The notes: generated by a model from the sequence alone, not told the origin. Shown: positions 21,669 to 32,189, counted from the first letter of the stretch. The stretch: 64,000 nt of DNA from Annona cherimola (GCA_030490835.1 CM059973.1:55432008-55496007), one strand, 5' to 3'. Made by a program: numbers and translations.

Positions 21669-22169
21669 CTATAGTTTGAAAGCCATCGAGAAAATTTTTT
21701 TTAGTTCTTCAATTTCCTCATTATAATTATATGTTTGATGAAGAGATTGGTTAATAGGTTGAGGTGATGAAAAATTTTCTTCAGGATATGCAGATGGCCC
21801 ATATGTATTTTCATAATGATTAGATTGATATTGATAATTTGAAAATTGACTTTGCTCAGGTGGCCACTGGGTTTGTAGATATGGAGGGTAGGGTTGCATT
21901 TGTTGGTTTGTCCAAGAAGTATTAGGACAACTCAATTCTGAGTTATATGTATATGAAAATGAATTGTAATCAGTTGTAGGGAACTTATGAAAATTTTGAA
22001 CTTGCTCTTGATATGGTAAAAATTGAGTCTCATTAGAATATGTCGTTTGAAAAGGAATTGATGTATTTAAGAATGAACTGTTAGAGTTTTGATAGGCAAG
22101 TAAATCATTAAGCTTTTGGTTTAATTCTTCTAACTTACCTAACTGTTGATCAATAAAGTTCATGTCCAT
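21669..22169 (-). CDS. Unknown Q/N/Y-rich LARD protein, first ORF (166 codons)
   Basis: First long ORF after the primer site. A short heptad-like helix (MDMNFIDQQLGKLEELNQKL) is followed by a low-complexity region rich in Gln, Asn, Ser, Tyr and Pro (residues about 30-150), with no charged core. This composition resembles prion-like, assembly-prone domains; function is unknown. The last codons run through an eight-A tract on the minus strand, read as CTA AAA AAA ATT, and a stop follows ten codons later, while the -1 frame continues into the 381-codon ORF. Confidence 0.6.
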   Translation of the reverse strand: MDMNFIDQQLGKLEELNQKLNDLLAYQNSNSSFLNTSIPFQTTYSNETQFLPYQEQVQNFHKFPTTDYNSFSYTYNSELSCPNTSWTNQQMQPYPPYLQTQWPPEQSQFSNYQYQSNHYENTYGPSAYPEENFSSPQPINQSLHQTYNYNEEIEELKKIFSMAFKL

Positions 22170-22578
22170 TCTTTAATTTCAATTTTTTTTTTAGTAATTC
22201 ATTTACTGAGAATAACTAAGGTGCAATTAAATTCTATAATACTTCCTTTGGTCAGCCAGGTAAGAGGTGGGATTGTGGGAGGCTCTCCTTGTATTCACAA
22301 GGTCCTAATTAAATAACCACAAATCCACTTAGACATTTGCCTTTAAACCTCTAGCCTAGACACCAACCTCCAGTTGTCAAATAGAAATTTAATTAGGCCA
22401 AAGGTCTACTCAATAAATGGTCAATAATTAAAATTGGGAAAGGATCAAAATTGGCAATCTAAAGTTCACGTGCAGTAAGTAAAGAAAGCAGATAAATAAA
22501 GCAGTAAAGATTATACAATTGAAAGCAAGTAAAGGAAATTTAAAGCAACTAATAAAACAATTCAAACCTCAATACGCC
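22170..22578. other. LARD 5' untranslated region
   Basis: Leader between the tRNA-Asp primer site and the first ATG. No coding or clear structural signal seen. Confidence 0.5.
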
Positions 22579-22596
22579 TCCCCGGCAACGGCGCCA
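22579..22596 (-). other. Primer-binding site, tRNA-Asp (LARD)
   Basis: Minus-strand TGGCGCCGTTGCCGGGGA is complementary to the 3' end of plant tRNA-Asp. It lies nine bases from the LTR end at 22606. Confidence 0.9.
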
Positions 22597-22605
22597 AAAA
22601 TTTGA

Positions 22606-23720
22606 TGTGCACCAAGTGCTTGTCGTTAAGAGCACTGTGATCACCAGTTTAATTAAAATTAATCGAAACACATTAAAGCTACCACTATACGGATGATAGT
22701 GTAGAATAACAGTGAGTCGGGTCGAATCCACAGAGAGGCGATGTAGTTTTGAATTGTTTTTAAGAGAAAAAGAAGGTATAGAGAAGAGAGAGAAAAAGAG
22801 AAGAGAGAAAGAGAAGAGAGAGAAAGAAAAGGAAAGAAATTAAGAGAGAGGAGAGAGAGACGTCAGAGAGAGAGAGAAATAGAAGAAATTGGAGAGAAAA
22901 AGAAGAAAGAGAAAAAGACGTTAGAGAGAGAGAAGAAAAGGAAAATAGAAGAAATTAGAGAGAGAAAGAGAGAGAAAGAGAGAAGAGAGAAAGAGAAGAG
23001 AGAAAAGAAATGAAAATAGAAGAAATTGGAGAGAAAAGAAAGGGAGACAAGAAGCTAAAAGAAATTATAATTAGCTAACAACTTAATTAAAACTATTCTA
23101 AGAAAGCAATAAAAACTATGAAATTCAACTATTAAAGCAGGAGAGAAAATTATATTAAATTCAATCTAAAAATTACAAAGCAGAAAATAAAGCAGTAAAT
23201 CTAATCTAATTATTAAAACTACAAATTGAAAAGTAATAAGTACGAAACACTACAAAGCATAAAATAATAAAATAAAATTTACATCGCCCGAATATGGAGA
23301 GGAAAATCTCCACGTAATAGAAAATTTTATTGCTTGGCCCCACCTCCTTGCTAGGGGTCCCACAAGATGGGTCCCACCAAAGGGAAAGAGAGGATTGCTT
23401 GGTCGTTGGGTGTGTGGGTCTCTGAAATGGGAATGCTGTACGATTTTAGCAAGGCTTGCTTGCTGTTCTGTTGAAAAATTGGAATCGGTGGTGGATGATT
23501 TTTTTTTAATTTTTTTAACGGGTTTGAATGACTGAATTTCTTTTTCGGTGAATCCTGAGATGCCTGCTTGATGATATCGATTTGGGGAAGATGGAGCTGC
23601 AGCCTTGATTCGGATTAGGCGATTTGGCAAAGAGCCATGGCTGCTGTTCGGTGAAGAGGAGAAAATGGGGCAATGGAAGAAACAACCCGAGCTGGTGCTT
23701 GGATTTTGCTGGTTTGTTCG
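22606..23720 (-). repeat. 5' LTR of the LARD-like element, truncated by copia-2
   Basis: Aligns with 17339-18718 and stops exactly where the copia-2 LTR begins; the part matching 18719-19393 is absent from the window. About 5 differences in a 140-base stretch compared by eye with the other LTR. It contains the same GA-rich tract (about 22765-23047) and lacks the about 230-bp segment noted in the 3' LTR. Confidence 0.9.
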
Positions 23721-23839
23721 TGTTGGAAACAATGTTTAAAACAAAATAAATTTGACCAAAGCATGAGTTTTGATGATTAACAAAGTTAAATTTGAGTATA
23801 ATGTGAATACTAATGTTCATGTTGAATGGTTTAAGGAAA

Positions 23840-24570
23840 GGAAATAGCCAAGTCGATCTCCAAGTCGACTTGGGCTTCGACTTAGGGTGAAGTCGATCCC
23901 AAAGTCGACTCCAACTTCGACTCCAAATTGAACCCCACGACCAGTTTTAAAAATAGAAGAAGAGCAGGTGAAGTCGCAGGTCAAGTCGACTCCACTTGCG
24001 ACTTGGGAAGCCAAGTCGCAAACGAAGTCGACTCCAGCATCGACTTGAGACAGCAAAAACACTCCAGAGTTGATTTTGGGGCACGAAAATGCCGAAGTCG
24101 CAGACGAAGTCGACTCCAGTTGCGACTTGGGCGAAGTCGCAGACGAAGTCGACCCCAAGTTCGACTTGACATTTTCAAAGTTCAAATATGCAGATTCAAG
24201 CTCATTTTCAAAGATCAACTTAAGATTCTCAAGTCCAAGGCAAAGTTCCAAGCATACTTTCAAGATACGAAGATTAATGAATCAAAGGCAAAATCAACCA
24301 ATACAAAGTTTTCAAGCTTCACAAGGTCTACAAAATATTGTTGAAGGAAAGAAGCCAAGCAAGCTAAAGGAAAAGACCAAACTGTTTTCGGCACAAAGAC
24401 GAGTCAAGTCGCAACCGAAGTCGACTCCAAAATCGACTTGAGGTCAAGTCTGAAACGAAGTCGACCCAGACTCAGACTTGAAAAATGCGAAACTGAAGTC
24501 GCAAACGAAGTCGACTCCAGTTGCGACTTGGGGAGCCAAGTCGCAGACGAAGTCGACTCCACCTGCGACT
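23840..24570. repeat. GTCGAC hairpin-unit array in copia-2 5' LTR
   Basis: About ten GTCGAC palindromes, most in units of form AAGTCGCA, then GAAGTCGACTCC, then TGCGACTT, whose outer arms are complementary. A variant unit near 24450-24480 has arms CAAGTCTGA and TCAGACTTG, still perfectly complementary although the bases changed. A 39-bp stretch corresponding to one unit is missing from the 3' LTR, so the array changes copy number. Confidence 0.9.
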
Positions 24571-24654
24571 TGGGGAACCAACATTCGAATTTTTGAACTT
24601 TGGAACATTTATTGCGCGCCAACCACTTGTATAACGTTCGAATCTTCCCCATTC

Positions 24655-24662
24655 TATAAATA
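24655..24662 (+). promoter_or_regulatory. TATA box in copia-2 5' LTR
   Basis: TATAAATA about 930 bp into the LTR, immediately after the hairpin array. The same box is at 33581-33588 in the 3' LTR. Confidence 0.75.
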
Positions 24663-25360
24663 GACACTCAAGCAAACAAGAAGAAACACACTACATTGTC
24701 TAAAGAGAGAAAAGAAGTGCAAACAAGAGCTCCCATTTGCTTTTCTCTAAATTTGAGTGATCTATACACTTTCAAAGGAAGAACGAGCTTCAAGTTGCAA
24801 GTAGCTTCAACGGCATACAACCGGTTGCATCTACAAATTCTTCCTCAAGCTCAATCTTGCCTACACAACTCTGTAAAGTGTAGATCTTCCTTATTTTCAT
24901 TACTCTTTGTTATTGGTCTTGGTTTGAGTTTGTTGTAACAAACCAAGACGTTGCAAGTAGAGTTGTGATTGGAGTTGAACTCATCACCTACTTGTATCAA
25001 GTGTATAAGCCCCCTGGAGCTAGAATCTATAAGAGAGCATAGGCTCTGATTGTGTATGCCCCCTAGATCTAGAATCTAGAAGAGAGCGGAGACTCTAAGT
25101 GTATTCGCGGAATACATAGTGAAACCCAAGTTACAACGGTGTGTGAGCTTGGAAGAGTGGAGTAGAGAGAGGTTGCCCGAACCACTATAAATCTTGCCTA
25201 CTGTTTACCTTATTGCTTTCACTATTTCATTGTTCTCTATTTGTTTCAATAAAGGGGATTAAGCTTTCAAGGGGTTAAGTTTTAATTTACCGAAGAATTT
25301 TATAAGAACCCAATTCACCCCTCCGCTCTTGGGTTTTGCCATTAACTCGGGACCAACAAG

Positions 25361-25375
25361 TGGTATCAGAGCAGG
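25361..25375 (+). other. Primer-binding site, initiator tRNA-Met (copia-2)
   Basis: TGGTATCAGAGCAGG, two bases after the LTR end CCAACA at 25358. Confidence 0.93.
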
Positions 25376-25406
25376 TCTTTGAGCTTACCAAAGAGATCTT
25401 ATTGAC

Positions 25407-27209
25407 ATGGCATCCCAATCTACTTCCGTTCCTGCATTTGCTGAAGGTCAATCCTTTACTAGGCCACCATTGTTTGATGGGAATAATTTTGGATATTGGA
25501 AGCTAAGAATGAAACAACTCATCATGGCTACCGATATGGACTCTTGGATTGCAATCTAAGATGGTGTAACTTTGCCTATCGATGAAAGAGCTTCCAAGTG
25601 GACCGAAGAGGAAGTAAGAATCGTGAAGAGTAATGCCAAAGCTATGAATTCACTATTTTGTGCTCTCACGGCATCTGAATATGATAGAGTATCCTCTTGT
25701 TTAACCGCCAAAGAGATATGGGATACATTAACCTCCATCTATGAAGGAACTTCTCAAGTCCAAGGGACGAGAAGAAACATTTTGATTGGAGAATTAGAAA
25801 ATTTTAGAATGTTAGAAACAAAAAATATTTCTGAAATGTTTGCTAGATTCTCAAAAATTACTAATGCTTTGAAAGGTCTTGGAAAGGCTATATCTGAATC
25901 TGAACAGGTTATGAAGATTTTAAGGGCTCTACCGGAATCTTGGACTCCAAAGATTACTGCGATAGAAGAAGCTAAGGACCTCAACACATTGAAGCTAGAA
26001 AACCTAATTAGCTCATTAATGTCACATGAGCTAATTAAGAAAAGAAATGAAGATCATCACAAAGGCAAAAGAGCAATTGCCTTAAAAGCCGCACAAGATT
26101 CAGACGAAACTTCATCTTCACAAAATGACGATGAGATTGCCCTACTCACAAAACGATTCAGAAAATTTATGAGGAAAGGCAGAAATTTTAAAGAAAGAAA
26201 CTCCAAAGAGAAAAAGAAAGAAACAACTAAATGTTACCGATGTGGTGGTTCGGGACATATGCAAGCCCAATGTCCAACGCCCGAAGAAAACAAGGCAAAG
26301 GAACAAAGAAAAGATCGAGGCGACAACAAAAGATTTCAAAGAAACAAAGGAAGAGGCATGTACGTAAATGAAGAAGAATCTACAACGAATTGCTCCTCAA
26401 GTGAAGAATGCGAAGTAGATTGTGCAAGAATCTGTTGCATAGCAAACACCGACATATGCTTTGCAGCAATGGAAACCTTGGAGGATCAAGCCACTTCAAC
26501 GGACTGCACGAGTAGTCAAGAGGTAACCTCCAAACAGAAATCCTTTTCAAATTTCTCTACAAATAAATGTCTTAAATGTGCTGAATTAGAGGAACTTCAA
26601 CAAGCTTATGATTCACTATATGAAGAAATAAAGAAATTAGGAAACAAGTTTACAATTAAGAAAAGACAATGTGATGCAGTAATAATTGTAAATGGTAAAC
26701 TAGCTGAAAAATTAGACAAGTTAAAAGATGAAAAGAATACCTTAGAAAATGAATTAGAAAAACTTAAAAACGAGAATAAATCATTAAATGAATCTCTTGC
26801 CAAGTTCTCTAATCCAGGAGAAAATGTAAAAATGTTCTTGAAAATGACAACTCAAACTTGCAAGAAAGGACTTGGGTACAATGCACTTGAACAAACTGAA
26901 ACTAACGCTCCAAGAAATAATATCAAAACCAATTTTACTAAAATAAATCGAACAGTTAGGACAAAAAGACCAACTAATGAACAAATTACCAAATGGCTCC
27001 CTATTTCTAGACTTCCGGGAGCTTGTAACTTCTGCAACAAGTTTGGACATAAGATATATCAATGTAAACTAAGAAAACTGCAAAACCAAGGTGCTAAATT
27101 GGTTTGGATGCCAAAATGCATTGGTTTTATGGGATCAAAGTTGGATCAACTCAAACTTCAAAGGTTAACTAACCTAAACGGACCCATAAAATGGGTACCA
27201 AAAGGATGA
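25407..27209 (+). pseudogene. gag: gag of copia-2, stop at codon 51
   Basis: Start ATG at 25407 (MASQSTSVPAF), identical in placement to copia-1. A TAA at 25557-25559 replaces the glutamine codon seen in copia-1; the remaining 550 codons are open to 27209. Domains: DUF4219-like N-terminus, UBN2 capsid (residues about 80-210), CCHC knuckle CYRCGGSGHMQAQC (about 275), coiled-coil region (about 385-455, from AELEELQQAYDSLYEE) and a second CCHC motif CNFCNKFGHKIYQC (about 535). Ends VPKG then TGA. Long gag with a coiled-coil extension fits Sirevirus. Reinitiation at the ATG at 25572 could in principle give an N-truncated product. Confidence 0.9.
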
Positions 27210-27228
27210 GCTCTACTCAAATTAATTT

Positions 27229-30200
27229 TTGCAGGTATGTCTTAAAGCTAAGGCCAATAATGTATGGTTTATGGATAACGGCTGCTCAAGACACATGACA
27301 GGAGAAAAAGGACTATTTCATAAGATCAACCCATGTAATGAAGGAACAGTAGCTTTCGGAAATAACGAAAAAGGTAAAATAAAAGGTAAAGGAAACATCT
27401 ATGGTATTTCAAATGCATGTATTGAAAATGTTCTATTTGTTGAAGGACTCAAACACAATCTAATGAGTTAATCAATTGTGTGATAAAGGATATAAAGTTG
27501 TATTTGAATCCTCTATATGTAATGTCATTGATGATGACGAGCGCATAATTTTTAGTGGCAAAAGACATGAAAATGTATATTTGGTTTGCCTTGATGACTT
27601 AGAAGGAAAATGTCTAATAGCCATAGAAAATGATCCATGGAAATGGCATGCAAGGCTTGGACATATAAATATGTCAAATATCAAAACCTTATAGAAAAAG
27701 AATTTGGTACAAGGCTTACCAAAGCTCAAATATGACAAAGATAAGATTTGTAAAGCCTGTCAACTATCTAAACAACCGAAAATGCCATTTTCCACCAAAC
27801 AAGAAATCTCAACAACTAGACCACTTGAATTACTACATATGGATCTTTATGGGTCGTCAGACATTTTAACTCTTGGTGGGAAAAAGTATGTATATGTAAT
27901 TGTGGATGACTTTTCTAGATTTACTTGGATCATACTCTTAGCTAGCAAAGATGAAGCATTTTCAATGTTTGTCTCGTTTTCAAATTTGGTGCTAAATGAA
28001 AAACAAAGCTCAATTATTTCCATTAGAAGTGACCATGGTGGTGAATTTGAAAATATCCGATTCATAGAATTTTGCAATGAAAAGGGAATTCACCATACAT
28101 TCTCTGCACCAAGAACTCCTCAACAAAATGGAGTTGTTGAAAGGAAAAATCGGACAATACAAGAAATGGCTAGAACCATGCTAAATGAGAGTAAACTATC
28201 CAAAAGATTTTGGGGTGAAGCTGTGAGTACAGCTTGTCATGTATTGAACAGAGTTACCATTAGAGCCATATTGAAAAAGACTCCATATGAACTTTGGAAG
28301 GGCAAAAAACCAAACATATCATATTTCCATACTTTTGGATGTATTTGTTATGTGCTAAATAATGGAAAAACAAATCTGGGAAAATTAGATGCCAAAAGCG
28401 ATGAAGCTATTTTCTTGGGTTATTCATCAAATAGCAAAGCATATAGAATTTTCAACAAAAAACATCGAATAATAGAAGAGTCAATACATGTTGTCTTTGA
28501 TGAATTTAACCAAACTCTGAGAAAGGATGATGAATTAAGTGATGCAGATGAAACAAAAGGAAAAGAACAACCAAAGGAAATCGAGCTCAAGCCAGAAAAC
28601 TCCATGGAGGAAGAGGTAAGTGAAGGTAATGATTCTTACAAACCTCCAACTGATTTGAAGTTCAAAAATGCCCATCCAATTGAGTAAGTCATTGGAAATG
28701 TGTATGAAGGAGTAAAAACTAGAAGATCAAAGCAAAACATTTGTGGACAATATGCTTTTGTGTCCAAGATTGAACCAACTACCATTGAACAAACTCTTAA
28801 TGATGAAAGCTGGGTTATTGCAATGCAAGAAGAGCTAAATCAATTTGAAATAAATGATGTATGACATTTAGTTCCTAGACCAAATGGTCATACCATTATT
28901 GGTACCAAATGGATATTTAGAAACAAATTGGACGAAAGCGGACTTGTAATTAGAAACAAGGCTAGATTAGTAGCCAAAGGGTATTCCCAGGAAGAAGGGA
29001 TTGATTTTGAAGAATCATATGCACCTGTGGCTAGATTAGAAGTCATACGTATCTTACTAGCATTTGCTTCTCATATGAATTTTAAATTGTTTCAAATGGA
29101 TGTAAAAAGCGCATTTCTGAATGGATATTTGAACGAAGAAGTATATGTTGAACAACCCCCAGGATTTGAAGAAAAGGATCAATCAAAATATGTTTATAAA
29201 TTGACCAAAGCGTTATATGGACTAAAACAAGCTCCAAGAGCTTGGTATGAAAGGTTAAATAGATTTTTGATCGATCATGAGTTTCAAAGAGGGAAAGTTG
29301 ATACTACTTTGTTCATTAAATATAAAAATAAAAATATTTTAATTGTACAAATTTATGTAGATGATATAATATTTGGAGCTATTGATGAAAATTTATGCCA
29401 AGAATTTTCTAAGATCATGCAGAGCGAATTTGAAATGAGCATGATGGGAGAATTAAATTTCTTTCTTGGACTACAAATCAAGCAGCAAACAGAAGGGATA
29501 TTCTTAAATCAGTCCAAATATGTCAAAGAAATGCTCAAGAAATTTGGAATGCAAAATGGTAAAGGAGCAAATACACCAATGAGTTCTACGATCAAGATCG
29601 ACACAGACGAAAACGGTAAATGTATCGATCAAAAGCTCTATAGAAGCATATAGGATCATTGTTATATTTAACTGCTTCTAGACCAAATATTTTATTCAGT
29701 GTTTGTATGTGCTCTAGATTTCAAGCATGTCCTAAAGGATCACATCTATTGGCTGTAAAAAGAATTTTTAAATATTTGATAAATACTATCAATCTTGGAC
29801 TATGGTATCCAAAGGGGTCAACATTTGATTTAATCGGCTATTCGGATACGGATTTTGCCGGTTACAAAGTAGATAGAAAAAGTACCAGTAGAACTTGTCA
29901 ATTTCTTGGAAATATGTTGGTTTCATGGTACTCAAGGAAACAAACCAGTGTTGCCCTATCTACTGCGGAAGCCGAATATATAGCCGCCGGAAGCTGTTGT
30001 GCCCAACTACTTTGGATGAAACAACAATTAAAAGATTATGGCATTGATTATTTCAATATTCCTATTAGATGTGATAATACAAGTGCAATATGTTTGACTA
30101 AGAATCCTGTACTGCATTCAAGAACCAAACATATAGATGTAAGACATCATTTTATTAGAGAACATGTTGAGAATCATGATATTTGTTTAGAATATGTGAA

Positions 30201-30297
30201 AACTGAAGATCAAATTGCTGATGTCTTTACTAAGCCATTAGCAAAGGAATCATTTTATAAAATTAGAAATGATATGGGAATGATAGAGTTAAATTAA
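27229..30297 (+). pseudogene. pol: pol of copia-2 (protease, integrase, RT, RNase H), multiply broken
   Basis: Starts in the +1 frame relative to gag. Protease region FMDNGCSRHMTG has D-N-G instead of D-S-G. GAG-pre-integrase (WHARLGHINMSNI), integrase core (MDLYGSSD; RSDHGGEF; PQQNGVVERKNRT), RT with catalytic YVDD ([11 protein letters not shown]) and RNase H (GYSDTDFAG; STAEAEY; ADVFTKPL) are all recognisable. Breaks seen: a 2-base deletion near 27468, stops at 27692-27694, 28685-28687 and 28862-28864 (TGG to TGA in DVWHLVPRP), and a 1-base deletion near 29650. All fall between conserved motifs. Ends TAA at 30295-30297. Confidence 0.92.
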
Positions 30298-30788
30298 GGA
30301 AAATCATACAGGAAAATCAAATCTGAAAAAGGTCAAGTCGATGAGTCAAGTCGACTCCGGGAAAGCCAAGTCGACTCCAGCGAAGTCGACTTGGGAGATG
30401 TGAAGTCGACTTCACCTAGGGCAAAGTCGACTCCGCGCGCGACTGTCCGTCTTCTCTTCTTCCCTTCTCTTCTTTTTTCCTTCCCTCTCTTTCTCTTCTC
30501 ATTTCTTTTTCGGCAGCCTTCTATCCTCTCCGATTCCTCTTCTCTCCAAGCTCAATAGCCCGTCTCTCTTCTCCGACAAGATTCTCTCTCCGGCAGTTTC
30601 CTCCAGCTCCCGCTCCTCTTCGTCGGCCATTCTCTCCTGCCTTTCTCATCTAGCTCATCTCTCTTTTCTTCCGGCAAGTTCCAGCAAGCCTTTCTTCCCG
30701 GAGATTTTCCCCTTCTCCATTTTCTCCGGCAGTCTCCACTATCAGTCCTTTCTTTGTTCTCTCTCTCAGTTTCTAAATTCCCAATCCA
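30298..30788 (+). other. pol-to-ORF3 spacer with GTCGAC block and CT-rich leader
   Basis: At 30335-30445 it contains at least five AAGTCGAC-type motifs like those of the LTR array. From about 30445 to 30780 the strand is strongly CT-rich (CTCTTCTTCCCTTCTC-like), directly before the ATG of ORF3. This could act as leader or splice-acceptor region for a subgenomic ORF3 mRNA (inference). Confidence 0.6.
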
Positions 30789-32189
30789 ATGGCTCCAAAA
30801 CTCAGACTTCCCAAACTAGCTGTCTCCAAGCCCTCACTTAAACCTGTACCCAGACCTTCGAGGTCAAATACGGAGGAAGAAATTCCTAGGAGACAAAGGA
30901 CTCCTGCGAAACGAGCCAGAGAGGAACCTTCAACCTCAACGGGTCGAAGGGTCAGATTTCAAACCGCTACCCAATCCTCAGATCGAGCTCAGAGGTCAGA
31001 AAGTCAACCTCAAAGCTCAAACACTGGAAGGATCTCAATCAAAAAGGGGCAAGTTCTGAAAATGCCCACAACCTACTTCAAAACAGAGCTTCAGCATAGT
31101 AGATTTTACAAACATTTCTACGAAAGAAAGGTATTCATCCCAAAGATCATTGATTTTAAATTTCTCAATGATTATGAGTTCGACATAGAAGAGCTACTGG
31201 ATTATCAGGGATGGATAAGATTGCTGAAGACAGATCAAAGAGTATATCCTGATCTGACAAGGATGTTTTACTATCTATGGGATGATAACAATTTTTCAAC
31301 TTTTGTCAAAGGCACAGAAATGTTTTTTGGAACAATGGCTAACCCAGATCAAGAAGAAGCAATAGAGAAAATAGGCAGTATTCTCGAAGTCCCATTCGAA
31401 GAAGAGCGACTTCCCCAGGATCTTACAATGGAGAAAATCTACAATGAGCTAACCAAGAGTAACAAGTATCATGCAGGAACCAAGTTCCTACATTACATGG
31501 ATCTTTCTCCACGGCTGAGAGTCCTCCGATTACTCATTGCTCACTGCATCTATCCGAAAGGCGGTGGAAGGAATCAGCTCAACCCGCAGGAAGCCATGAT
31601 TCTATGGAAATTAGTCAACAAAGTCAAGATTAGCCTCCCAAGACTATTCCTAGAAGCCTTGGCATGTCGAAAGGACAATCCGAGAGGAGTTCTACCCTAC
31701 GGGACATGGATCACGAGGATCCTCGAATATTATGAGGTAGACATTGACGGTAAACCATTTGAAGTCCCTAAAACCACAAATGCCATCAATAAGGCATTGC
31801 TCCAACGAATGAAGATCAATTTGGAGCAGTTCAGGGATGATAGGATTCGAGAAAAGTTGGGCGAACCAGCAAGACAGGCACAAACTGAGGGGGAGCAGCC
31901 TCCCGAGGCACCACCTGCTCCACCCCGAGATGTTCCAGAGGAGCCAGTATCTCCTATGTCGCACGGATCCTACTCTCCACAAGGATCTGCCATCCTAGAC
32001 CAGACACCTCAACCTCCATCACAAGAGGTCACCTTACAGAGCATTAGAGATGAAATATTTGCTCTCCGAGAGGAAATGGGTCACCAAGAGGACAGAATGA
32101 CAAGCTTAGTCTCCGAGGTTTTCACTGCCATCAATGATATGCATTCCCGACAAGATCGAATCGATCGGAAAATGCGTACCATTAGATAA
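30789..32189 (+). CDS. Third ORF of copia-2 (env position), 466 codons, intact
   Basis: Lies between pol and the polypurine tract, where Sireviruses carry an envelope-like ORF. The N-terminal 100 residues are basic and low in complexity (RRQRTPAKRAREEPSTST). Residues about 95-250 (RFYKHFYERKVFIPKIIDF; YPDLTRMFYYLWDDN; FVKGTEMFF) resemble the plant-specific domain called putative plant transposon protein (Pfam Transposase_32 family, from memory). A Pro-rich stretch (about 360-385) and a C-terminal coiled coil (about 410-466, LQSIRDEIFALREEM) follow. I see no signal peptide or membrane segment, so an envelope role is not supported by this sequence. It is in a different frame from the end of pol and has its own ATG, so simple stop readthrough would not make it. 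Confidence 0.8.
   Translation: MAPKLRLPKLAVSKPSLKPVPRPSRSNTEEEIPRRQRTPAKRAREEPSTSTGRRVRFQTATQSSDRAQRSESQPQSSNTGRISIKKGQVLKMPTTYFKTELQHSRFYKHFYERKVFIPKIIDFKFLNDYEFDIEELLDYQGWIRLLKTDQRVYPDLTRMFYYLWDDNNFSTFVKGTEMFFGTMANPDQEEAIEKIGSILEVPFEEERLPQDLTMEKIYNELTKSNKYHAGTKFLHYMDLSPRLRVLRLLIAHCIYPKGGGRNQLNPQEAMILWKLVNKVKISLPRLFLEALACRKDNPRGVLPYGTWITRILEYYEVDIDGKPFEVPKTTNAINKALLQRMKINLEQFRDDRIREKLGEPARQAQTEGEQPPEAPPAPPRDVPEEPVSPMSHGSYSPQGSAILDQTPQPPSQEVTLQSIRDEIFALREEMGHQEDRMTSLVSEVFTAINDMHSRQDRIDRKMRTIR

Larger units (their letters stand above)
17339..23720 (-). mobile_element. LARD-like non-autonomous LTR element inserted in gypsy A
   Basis: Minus-strand element with 3' LTR (17339-19393), internal region of about 3.2 kb and 5' LTR (22606 onward) interrupted at 23720 by copia-2. 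It has a tRNA-Asp primer site and a polypurine tract but no protease, RT or integrase. A tRNA-Asp primer and a segment with GGTTGGGAGGCAACCC near 20407 are reminiscent of Athila/TAT gypsy elements; I infer mobilisation by such a partner. The left target-duplication copy would be GGTTA (17334-17338); the right copy is lost. Confidence 0.85.
23721..25358 (+). repeat. 5' LTR of copia-2 (1638 bp)
   Basis: Begins TGTTGGAAAC and ends GACCAACA, a perfect 6-bp inverted terminus (TGTTGG/CCAACA). It holds a dense hairpin array at 23840-24570 and a TATA box at 24655. It differs from the 3' LTR at about 4 sites in a 190-base stretch compared by eye, plus a 39-bp array-unit indel. Confidence 0.95.
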
